45,572 nucleotides of DNA from positions 1 to 45,572 of the IMG/VR virus record IMGVR_UViG_3300021371_000030; one strand, 5' to 3'. The position numbers were made by a program, and so were the translations under genes. Position 1 is the first letter of the stretch. Each line of letters starts with the position of its first letter. The notes under the pieces are model-generated. The model saw only the letters and a program-made list of their open reading frames with translations, searched no databases and was not told where the DNA came from. Below are positions 36,488-44,026 of this stretch, piece after piece. This DNA comes from a virus.

Positions 36488-37534
36488 ATGAGCAACGCCC
36501 GTAATTTAGCAAACCTACTTGGTACTGGAACGCAGATAACTACTGCTGATATTGCTGATGGGGCATTTCAGGCAAATAAAAACCTGATTATCAATGGTGC
36601 GATGACTGTTAATCAACGCGGCAATCAAGTAACAGCAGGAAGTACACAAGTATATTTTGTTGACCGTTGGAACATATATCACAACACCGCAGCGGCAGCA
36701 AATTTACAACAATCTACAGTGGTTCCTGCTGGACAGGGATTTGGAAACAGTATGTTGATAGATTGTACAACAGCAGACACATCTGTTGCGTCTGGTGATA
36801 TAGCAATAATGCGTCAAGTTATTGAGGGACAAAATCTACAGCAACTAGCGTATGGAACATCTAGTGCAAAAAGTTTGACTATATCTTTTTGGGTTCGTTC
36901 AACGAAAACAGGGACGTATATTCTTGAAATTTATCATAATGATACTCAATCCAGAAATCAAAGCCATTCGTACACCATTAGCCAAGCCGATACTTGGGAA
37001 AAGAAAGAAATAACATTTTCGGGTGATACATCTGCAACAATTGATAATGACAATCAAGCCACTCTTTATGTTCAGTGGTGCCTGATGGCAGGTTCAGACT
37101 TTACAAGTAATACACTACAAACCACTTGGGCAAATGCTACAGATGCAACTAGGTTCGCTGGACAAGTAAATTTCTTTGATAGCACAAGTAATAATTTTTA
37201 TCTTACTGGCGTACAAATGGAAGTTGGGGATGTAGCCACGCCATTTGAGCATGAGGACTTTGCAACTACGTTAGCCAAGTGTCAGAGGTATTATTTTAGC
37301 CGATCATCGCAAACATGGGTTTTTAATATTGATGATACCGATAGTTACAGACGAGGAATTGAGGTTTTCCCTGTTAGGATGAGGGCAACCCCTTCAGTAA
37401 CAGTAACTTGGAGTGGTACTCCGGGTTCTGCTAGAGGTGTTCAATATACTTCAGCCGACAAGGTTGTTCCTTATGTTGATAGTGAATCAGCTTTCGCTTC
37501 TTATACTGCAATTGTAGGCGATGCGGAGCTATAA
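36488..37534 (+). CDS. receptor-binding tail fibre protein B, 348 aa
   Basis: Paralogue of 30906-31967. Both have NLIINGAMTVNQRG, VDR[WF], ISFWVRSTKTGTYILE, TWEKKEITFSG and VQMEVGDVATPFEHEDFATTLAKCQRY in the same order. The N-terminal anchor is different (SNARNLANLLGTGTQITTADI), as used in many marine phage fibres. Divergence is greatest in the C-terminal part. It is followed by copy B of the small gene. Confidence 0.85.
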   Translation: MSNARNLANLLGTGTQITTADIADGAFQANKNLIINGAMTVNQRGNQVTAGSTQVYFVDRWNIYHNTAAAANLQQSTVVPAGQGFGNSMLIDCTTADTSVASGDIAIMRQVIEGQNLQQLAYGTSSAKSLTISFWVRSTKTGTYILEIYHNDTQSRNQSHSYTISQADTWEKKEITFSGDTSATIDNDNQATLYVQWCLMAGSDFTSNTLQTTWANATDATRFAGQVNFFDSTSNNFYLTGVQMEVGDVATPFEHEDFATTLAKCQRYYFSRSSQTWVFNIDDTDSYRRGIEVFPVRMRATPSVTVTWSGTPGSARGVQYTSADKVVPYVDSESAFASYTAIVGDAEL

Positions 37535-37535
37535 A

Positions 37536-37712
37536 ATGAACATTACATCAGCACAAAATCATAATAATACAGAAACAAACAAATTAGAAAACATTAAAGC
37601 CACTATCGATGGTGTTGAAATGTTTGTCCCAATTGATGAAGACAATCGACACTATATAGAAATCATGCGCCAAGTAGAGGCTGGCACTCTAACAATAGAG
37701 GACGCTGACTGA
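37536..37712 (+). CDS. fibre-associated small protein, 58 aa (copy B)
   Basis: The ATG at 37536 follows the fibre stop directly; an earlier in-frame ATG lies inside the fibre gene. ENIKATIDGVEMFVPIDEDNRHYIEIMRQVEAG and TLTIEDAD match copy A at 31968-32153 residue for residue through most of the second half. Its job is unknown. The cassette of fibre plus small gene is duplicated as a unit. Confidence 0.78.
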   Translation: MNITSAQNHNNTETNKLENIKATIDGVEMFVPIDEDNRHYIEIMRQVEAGTLTIEDAD

Positions 37713-38434
37713 TGTTCGGTGAGTTGGCATTATCCGAAAGGGCTATCGCGGACCAAGGTATTTTAGCCTTTGGTTCTGCAACTGCTGATGCCAACTTCAC
37801 TGTAGACGGCGCATCTATGTTTGTAGCAAACGGCTCCGCAGATATGGAAGCAATTGGTGTTAAAGCTACAATTGGCGTAGGTGTTCTTGCAGGTATCTTT
37901 GAGGCTTCTGCTTTGTTCCTGCAAAGCACAGAGCTTACCCGCTTTGGAACAGTTATCGCGGAGATGGATTTTAGCACTGTGCAAACAACGAATGGCACGT
38001 TTGTGGCTTCAGCAATATCCGAACAAGACGCTGCCTTTATACAAAGCACAAGCTCCGTTATGACCCTAAGTGCAGCCTCTGAGCAGAGTGCTAACTTTGA
38101 GCAGACATCCGGGGCTAGTGTGTTATACTCCGCCTCGCAAGAAATGACGGCAGAGTTTATTCAGTCTGTCACGCCTACGTTTATAATAAACTCTCGTCCT
38201 TTGGATATTCAGTCTGTCTTTATACAGTCTTCTCTTGGAACCAAAGTTATCCTCATGGACGAACTGCAAATTAATGCAGTGTTTGTTGTGTCAGCCCAAG
38301 GTAGGTTCTATTGGGAGCGTATAGATGCAGACACCCCGTCAGAAAACTGGGTGCAAGTTGTCCCAAGTGGTGGGACATGGACAGAAATTAACGCGGGTGG
38401 TACAATAGAAACGTGGACAAATAAGGTGGTGTAA
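37712..38434 (+). CDS. repetitive fibrous tail protein, 240 aa
   Basis: A repeated roughly 22-residue pattern of the form A-x-F-x-Q-[ST]-x...S-A-x-[SE]-[EQ] occurs from about residue 60 to 190 (SALFLQSTEL, AAFIQSTSSV, ANFEQTSGAS, AEFIQSVTP, SVFIQSSLG). The C-terminal 40 residues are FYWERIDADTPSENWVQV and TWTEINAGGTIETW, a Trp-rich tail. Related repeats are used in tail fibre shafts. It shares its first base with the previous stop. Confidence 0.74.
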   Translation: MFGELALSERAIADQGILAFGSATADANFTVDGASMFVANGSADMEAIGVKATIGVGVLAGIFEASALFLQSTELTRFGTVIAEMDFSTVQTTNGTFVASAISEQDAAFIQSTSSVMTLSAASEQSANFEQTSGASVLYSASQEMTAEFIQSVTPTFIINSRPLDIQSVFIQSSLGTKVILMDELQINAVFVVSAQGRFYWERIDADTPSENWVQVVPSGGTWTEINAGGTIETWTNKVV

Positions 38435-39247
38435 ATGCCCAGTACATATACTTCAAACACTGGTATTCAAAAACCCGGTTCCGGCGAACAGGCAGGAACT
38501 TGGGGAACAACGACTAATACCAACTTCGACATAATTGATCAGGCGCTTCACGGTCAGGCGCAGATAACTATTTCAGGTAGTCAAGATCTGACTACCAACG
38601 ATGGATCTACTAGTGACGGCGCGAACACCGTTCTTGTTCTTAGCGGATCTCCGGGTTCTACCTTTGAGCTAAGAGTTACTCCAACAGATCAGGAAAAATT
38701 TTATACTATCAGAAACGACACAAACGCTGCCTGTCGTATTATATACAAAGGTGTAACCTACTCTGCATCCAACGGCGTAGAAATCGCAGCAGGTGCATCA
38801 GCCGCTGTGACAGGTGACGGTGGTGGCGGTTCCGGTGTTTTCAAAAGCCTAACACCAACTACCGATCTGGTTAATGACACGAGTCCCGAGCTTGGCGGCA
38901 ACCTTGATGTTGTTACGCACAGCATTGTAACCACAGCAAGTAATAGAGATATTGCGATTACTCCGCATGGTACAGGTTCTGTTATACTTGACGGATTGTC
39001 TTATCCACAGGCGGATGGGACCGCAGGGCAGCTATTGAAGACAGATGGCTCTGGGCAGCTTTCGTTTGTTAGTGCAGGTTCTAGCTTTGGGAGCACATTA
39101 AGTCTGACTGGTGGTAGCGGTTGGACAATTTCTGTTGATGGAAACAACAATCTAGTATTTTCCTACGGTGGCTCGGCAGTGGCTAAAATAGCTTCCAACG
39201 GCGCAATAACTTCTGTTGACGATGTAACCGCATATGGATCGATCTAA
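38435..39247 (+). CDS. tail fibre protein, 270 aa
   Basis: STYTSNTGIQKPGSGEQAGTWG, then TNTNFDIIDQAL is a widespread fibre N-terminus. The middle (VLVLSGSPGSTFELRVTPTDQEKFYTIRNDT) is a jelly-roll-like beta part, and the C-terminal half contains LGGNLDVVTHSIVTTASNRDIAI, TPHGTGSVILDGLSYPQ and ADGTAGQLLKTDGSGQLSFV. This is the classical marine phage fibre shaft. It is followed by another beta fibre gene with shared base. Confidence 0.83.
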   Translation: MPSTYTSNTGIQKPGSGEQAGTWGTTTNTNFDIIDQALHGQAQITISGSQDLTTNDGSTSDGANTVLVLSGSPGSTFELRVTPTDQEKFYTIRNDTNAACRIIYKGVTYSASNGVEIAAGASAAVTGDGGGGSGVFKSLTPTTDLVNDTSPELGGNLDVVTHSIVTTASNRDIAITPHGTGSVILDGLSYPQADGTAGQLLKTDGSGQLSFVSAGSSFGSTLSLTGGSGWTISVDGNNNLVFSYGGSAVAKIASNGAITSVDDVTAYGSI

Positions 39248-39879
39248 TGACGCTGCCATCTTCTGGAACACTGTCACTTTCTGATCTTCAGACAGAGTTT
39301 ACTGGCTCACACCCTATTTCTATGAGCGAGTATTACAAGAGTGGTGGTAACGGATACGTCCCATCCACCGTTCCAGAGCTTGTTACTGCGGCTAGTCTTG
39401 CTGGCTCTAATTCTACTAATGAAAGAACTGCTCAATTTGGTGGTTATAATCCAGCGATAAATACTTCAACTCCATCAGGTATATATACTCATCAAATGTG
39501 GGCTGATAATGGTAGAACTGGTTCAGTAAACAGAACATTCACCGTTAATAAAACTGGTACATATAGTGTTTACTTTTACTGGTATTCATACGGTTTGACC
39601 GCTCCTGTTACGATCACGGTACAAGGTAGTACAGTTTTTACCGCAAGCTTAACTCCTTCTGGAATTGGCTCCACAAGCACAACTGGAACCTTTTCCGCCT
39701 CTTCAGGAAATACAATTGGTGTTGTCACTTCATTTCCTTCAAGTGGCTGGGCTGGGCATTACATATATATTGGGGGAAGTTCCTACAGCAGCAGAAACAT
39801 TGACCAAGCTGTTAACTCAGGCATCCCGACATCTGGCGCGATAGATATATCTGATTTTTATGGCGGGAGAAAAACATAA
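39247..39879 (+). CDS. tail fibre/adhesin-like protein, 210 aa
   Basis: LPSSGTLSLSDLQTEFTGSHPISMSEYY is a common fibre N-terminal module, usually extended by Y-x-x-G-G. The middle contains a fibronectin or Ig-like beta region (RTFTVNKTGTYSVYFYWYSYG, PVTITVQGSTVFTASL). The end ISDFYGGRK closes the protein, as in other members. It shares bases with both neighbours. Confidence 0.8.
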   Translation: MTLPSSGTLSLSDLQTEFTGSHPISMSEYYKSGGNGYVPSTVPELVTAASLAGSNSTNERTAQFGGYNPAINTSTPSGIYTHQMWADNGRTGSVNRTFTVNKTGTYSVYFYWYSYGLTAPVTITVQGSTVFTASLTPSGIGSTSTTGTFSASSGNTIGVVTSFPSSGWAGHYIYIGGSSYSSRNIDQAVNSGIPTSGAIDISDFYGGRKT

Positions 39880-42050
39880 TGCCGCTAACAAAGCTACAAT
39901 TCAGACCCGGGCTTGTACAGGATCTTACAGCGTACTCCAATGAAGGTGGGTGGAGAGACGGTGACAAGGTGCGCTTTCGTCTAGGCTACCCCGAAAAAAT
40001 AGGTGGCTGGGCAAAGTACGCTAGTTCAACTTTTCTAGGTACTTGTCGTGCCTTACATAACTGGATTGCTCTTGACGGATCTAACTATCTTGGGTTGGGT
40101 ACGAACTTAAAATATTACATAGAAGAGGGTGGCACATTCAACGATATAACTCCTCTTCGCACTGGTTCTCCTACAAGTGCAGGTGTTATTACCTTTGCCG
40201 CAACAACATCAGCACCGTTTTCTAGCACGATTACAGTAACCCACGTTAACCACGGTGCGGTAACCGGGGACTTTGTTACTTTTTCCAGCGCCGCAAGTCT
40301 TGGCGGAAACATAACTGCCACCGTGTTAAATCAGGAATACAGTATTGATCAGGTTCTTTCCGGTAGTACCTATGAAATTACAGCCAAAGATCTTCTCGGA
40401 GTTGCAGTAACATCCAACGGCTCTGACACAGGTAACGGCGGCGGCAGCACGGTAGGTAACTACCAGATTAACGTAGGTCTTAACACCACAGTGGGTGGTA
40501 CAGGTTGGGGCGCAGGTTTGTACGGCGGCAGAACTTCAGCACCGCTACAGACAACGGTCAACGAGGGCGGCACTCTTTCAAATAGTGACACCACAATTAC
40601 CGTAACCAGCACCACAGGCATCGTGGCTACTGACATTGTAATGATTGACAATGAGTTAATTCTTGTTGGTGGTATCTCGGGCAATGATCTAACGGGCTGT
40701 ACCCGTGGGCACTCTGGTACAACTGCGGCTAGTCATGTGGATGGAAGTCTAGTCATCCTAGCTAAAGGTAACGCTGATCCAGCCGACGACTTCTCCGGTT
40801 GGGGTGTTGCAGCTTCTGGTGGTCTGACAACTACAACACAGATACGTCTGTGGTCACACGACAATTTTGGGGAAGATCTCCTCATAAATCCTCGTGACTC
40901 CGGTGTGTTTTACTGGGACAAATCTACTGGTACGGGAGCCAGAGCAGTAGAACTATCCACCCGATCAGGCACAAAGAGAAGCGTACCCACCATTTGTAAG
41001 CAGATCATGGTGTCGGACAGAGATCGTCACGTTCTTGCCTTTGGTTGTGATGGTCTTGGTGGTGCGAGTGACGCACAAGGGGACGGGGTTCAAGATCCGT
41101 TGTTAATACGTTTCTCTAGTCAGGAAAACCCAATTGACTGGTATCCTGTAACAACCAACACCGCAGGAGACTTGCGGCTTGGTTCTGGTTCTACCTTTGT
41201 AAAAGCCATTGAAACAAAGCGTGAAATTCTGATATGGACTGACACTGCACTAACCTCCATGAGATTTATCGGGCCTCCCTTTACCTTTGGTCTACAGCAG
41301 CTTGCATCCAACATAACTATCGCCGGACCAAACGCCGCTGTTGCCACGGAAGACTTTGTGTTCTGGATGGGTGACGATAACTTTTACGTCTATGCTGGTC
41401 AGACAGCGCAGCTACCATGCACTGTCAAGGACAAAGTATTCAATGATATCAATTTGGAACAGAGTGACAAGATATACGGTGGGGTAAACTCTGAGTTCAG
41501 TGAGGTGTTCTGGTTTTACCCGGCATCTGGATCAACAGAGAATGACCGCTATGTGGTGTACAACTACCTAGAAAAGCTGTGGTACTTCGGTACGTTAGCA
41601 AGAAGTGCGTGGTTGGATCGCGGTACTCGGCCCTTTCCTTTGGCTACGGAGGGCGGATATGTATACAACCAAGAGTTTGGGCATGACGACGATGGCAATG
41701 CAATGACATCGTACATTGAGTCAGCCGTGATGGACATAGGAGATGGGGACCATTTTACTTATGTCAGAAGGGTTATACCGGATCTAAGTTTCTCTGGTTC
41801 TACTGCTATATCTACCCCGCAAGCCACGTTTACAATTAAGTCAAGAGACTTTCCGGGTGAGGATTTTGGTAATACAGCGGCATCCACAACAACGAGAACA
41901 CAGACTAGCCCCGTTGAAGAGTACACAAAACAGTTGTTTGTCCGTGCTCGTGGTCGATCTTTTGCATTGAGAGTCGAGTCAACTGCACTTGGTGCTAAGT
42001 GGCGGCTTGGCAGTCCTAGAGTTGACTTACGTCAGGATGGGAGGCGCTAG
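39879..42050 (+). CDS. tail/DNA-stabilisation-type protein, 723 aa
   Basis: It starts LTKLQFRPGLVQDLTAYSNEGGWRDGDKVRFR and GYPEKIGGW, then LGTNLKYYIEEGGTFNDITPLR. This is the opening of a large structural family in P22-like and marine podoviruses, sometimes compared with P22 gp10. A beta-propeller-like body follows (DRHVLAFGCDGL, PIDWYPVTTNTAGDLRLGSG, ILIWTDTALTSMRFIGPPF). The C-terminus has RGRSFALRVES. A repeated fragment (LTGCTRGHSGTTAASH) matches the fibre gene at 29143. It likely forms a plug or the needle base. Confidence 0.82.
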   Translation: MPLTKLQFRPGLVQDLTAYSNEGGWRDGDKVRFRLGYPEKIGGWAKYASSTFLGTCRALHNWIALDGSNYLGLGTNLKYYIEEGGTFNDITPLRTGSPTSAGVITFAATTSAPFSSTITVTHVNHGAVTGDFVTFSSAASLGGNITATVLNQEYSIDQVLSGSTYEITAKDLLGVAVTSNGSDTGNGGGSTVGNYQINVGLNTTVGGTGWGAGLYGGRTSAPLQTTVNEGGTLSNSDTTITVTSTTGIVATDIVMIDNELILVGGISGNDLTGCTRGHSGTTAASHVDGSLVILAKGNADPADDFSGWGVAASGGLTTTTQIRLWSHDNFGEDLLINPRDSGVFYWDKSTGTGARAVELSTRSGTKRSVPTICKQIMVSDRDRHVLAFGCDGLGGASDAQGDGVQDPLLIRFSSQENPIDWYPVTTNTAGDLRLGSGSTFVKAIETKREILIWTDTALTSMRFIGPPFTFGLQQLASNITIAGPNAAVATEDFVFWMGDDNFYVYAGQTAQLPCTVKDKVFNDINLEQSDKIYGGVNSEFSEVFWFYPASGSTENDRYVVYNYLEKLWYFGTLARSAWLDRGTRPFPLATEGGYVYNQEFGHDDDGNAMTSYIESAVMDIGDGDHFTYVRRVIPDLSFSGSTAISTPQATFTIKSRDFPGEDFGNTAASTTTRTQTSPVEEYTKQLFVRARGRSFALRVESTALGAKWRLGSPRVDLRQDGRR

Positions 42051-42277
42051 TGTCTAGCAATCAAACGCCACCACCAAGACTGCCGGAAGCTCCGCAAGAG
42101 TATAGTGTTGGCTATATGTCTGACCTTGTTCGAGCACTGGAGATATTTATTGAGCAGGAACGTAACCCGGGTGATATACGGGCATCGACTATAACAATAA
42201 CAGACTTGCCCACAAGCGCCACTGGACTTGAGACGGGGACGCTGTATAATGATTCCGGTACTGTAAAGGTAGCATAA
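42050..42277 (+). CDS. small conserved virion protein, 75 aa
   Basis: It starts with GTG at 42050 overlapping the previous TAG by one base. The sequence PPPRLPEAPQEYSVGYMSDLVRALEIFIEQERNPG, then TITITDLPTSATGLETGTLYNDSGTVKVA is a common two-part phage pattern (a helix, then a beta tail). It is often next to internal virion proteins. The function is unknown; a tail or collar component is likely. Confidence 0.75.
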   Translation: MSSNQTPPPRLPEAPQEYSVGYMSDLVRALEIFIEQERNPGDIRASTITITDLPTSATGLETGTLYNDSGTVKVA

Positions 42278-43143
42278 TGGCAATATTTGGTGATCTTGGA
42301 AAAGCATTAGGACTAGGCAGTGCAAAAGATGTACTGCCTGTTATCGGTACGGCTGCTGGTTTTTACTTTGGCGGACCCTTGGGTGCGTCCATAGGTTCCG
42401 GTATTGGTAGTTTAGCTGGCGGCAAGTCAGTTAACGACGCACTTACCAATGCTGCACTGGCCTATGGTGTAACCTCCTTTGTCCCATCAAGTATGATGAG
42501 TTCTGGAGCACAGGCTAACACAGGTATGTTTGGCCCCAATGCCTTGCAGAGTAGTTTGTATTCGGGTAGTGCCAGAGTTCCTACTACACTGGCTGGTCCT
42601 GAGAATTTTCTGTCAGAGGGAATGACTACTGGAAGCACCTCGGGTGGAGGTAGCAGTATGTTCGGTGGAGTAATGGACTTTGTTAAAGAAAATCCGATGA
42701 CATCTCTTGGTCTTGGGTCCTTGGCCCTCGGAGCTTTGTCAAGCCCAGAAGAGGAAGAAACACGCAACCCTGACTACGGTAGACCCGGTGAAGCGTGGGA
42801 TGTAGAGTATCGAGGCGTTCGGTACGATCTTGATGACCCGGAAGAGCGTGAGGAATACAAGGCCAGAAAGGCCGCAGATCGCCAAGAATACAACGAAAGA
42901 GAGCCTGTTTTAGCAGCGGATGGCGGGGCTATGTACGGACACGATAAAATGAGTTATGATACCCCGATAACGGGTGAGGTCAGCGGACCGGGGACAGGGA
43001 CATCTGATTCCGTTCCTGCTAGGCTGTCAGATGGAGAGTTTGTTTTAACAGCAAAGTCTGTTCGTGGTGCAGGTGGTGGAGATAGAGATATCGGAGCCGC
43101 ACGTTTATATGATATGATGGCGGAGTTGGAGGCCACAGCGTAA
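42277..43143 (+). CDS. internal virion protein with glycine-zipper segment, 288 aa
   Basis: A glycine-zipper hydrophobic segment (LPVIGTAAGFYFGGPLGASIGSGIGSLAGG) lies near residues 20-50. A linker with charged residues follows (WDVEYRGVRYDLDDPEEREEYKARKAADRQEY), and then a conserved C-terminus (GPGTGTSDSVPARLSDGEFVLTAKSVRGAG, DRDIGAARLYDMMAEL). The C-terminal part is a frequent virion module of aquatic podoviruses. Membrane insertion at DNA ejection is plausible. Start and stop overlap neighbours. Confidence 0.8.
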   Translation: MAIFGDLGKALGLGSAKDVLPVIGTAAGFYFGGPLGASIGSGIGSLAGGKSVNDALTNAALAYGVTSFVPSSMMSSGAQANTGMFGPNALQSSLYSGSARVPTTLAGPENFLSEGMTTGSTSGGGSSMFGGVMDFVKENPMTSLGLGSLALGALSSPEEEETRNPDYGRPGEAWDVEYRGVRYDLDDPEEREEYKARKAADRQEYNEREPVLAADGGAMYGHDKMSYDTPITGEVSGPGTGTSDSVPARLSDGEFVLTAKSVRGAGGGDRDIGAARLYDMMAELEATA

Positions 43144-44024
43144 TGGCAGTACAAGAACAAACAGTTACCCAACGGTTAGCTCCGTTTCAGGAAGACTTCC
43201 TAAAGGATATCTTTGCTCAAGCCACCGCTTTAAAAGGCGATATGGGGTATATAGATCAGAAAATGGCTGGTCTATCGCCAGAGCAGAGACGAGCTATTCA
43301 ATTGGCTGGACAGGGTGTGGGTGCCTACAAGCCATTTATGCAGGGCGCTCAAGCAGCAATGACGCAAGCTGGGGCCTTTGCACAACCCGGCGCGGCTACA
43401 CAGTTTATGAATCCTTACGAGGATCAAGTTGTTCAACAGACACTAGCTGATATTAGAAAGGCTGGACAGGAACAGCAAAATCAACTTAGTTCTCAAGCAG
43501 TGCAAGCTGGAGCTTTTGGCGGGTCGCGATTCGGAGTTGGTCAGGCAGCGCTTGGTGAGGCTAACATACAGGAACAGTCTCGAGCAGCAGCTAATCTCAG
43601 GCAGCAAGGGTTTCAACAAGCACAGCAAGCGGCACAAAATGCAGCGCAGTTGCAGGCGCAGCAGGCCGGGATGTACGGAAATTTAGGTGGTCAGGCTCAA
43701 GCAATGGGTGTGCAGGATGTGAATAGCCTGCTTGGTATTGGCGGACTTACACAGCAGTTCGGAGATGGTTCTGGTTTCAAAGGTCAGGCGGCGTTGGACC
43801 TAGAACGTGCTAACCTAATGGGTCAGCAGAATGCTCCTTTTCAGGAGATAGGTTTCTTATCTGATCTGTTCCGTGGTGTTCCTTCGTTGCAACAGACAAC
43901 AAGTCAGACAGCTACTCCTAATCCTAGCCTGTTCTCACAGATTGCGGGTCTTGGGATCGCGGGTCTCGGTGCTGCTGGAAAAGCTGGCGGGTTTAATCAA
44001 TTATTTAATTTTGGGGCTGGATAA
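43143..44024 (+). CDS. internal virion protein, Gln/Ala-rich, 293 aa
   Basis: It starts QTVTQRLAPFQEDFLKDIFAQA, contains FMNPYEDQVVQQTLADIRKAGQEQQNQLSSQAV, then GAFGGSRFGVGQAALGEANIQEQ, and a long Ala/Gln coiled part (GFQQAQQAAQNAAQLQAQQ). This is a well-known podovirus internal or ejection protein pattern. The tail ends with a small hydrophobic region (IAGLGIAGLGAAGKAGGF). Likely expelled with DNA. Confidence 0.82.
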   Translation: MAVQEQTVTQRLAPFQEDFLKDIFAQATALKGDMGYIDQKMAGLSPEQRRAIQLAGQGVGAYKPFMQGAQAAMTQAGAFAQPGAATQFMNPYEDQVVQQTLADIRKAGQEQQNQLSSQAVQAGAFGGSRFGVGQAALGEANIQEQSRAAANLRQQGFQQAQQAAQNAAQLQAQQAGMYGNLGGQAQAMGVQDVNSLLGIGGLTQQFGDGSGFKGQAALDLERANLMGQQNAPFQEIGFLSDLFRGVPSLQQTTSQTATPNPSLFSQIAGLGIAGLGAAGKAGGFNQLFNFGAG

Positions 44025-44026
44025 AC

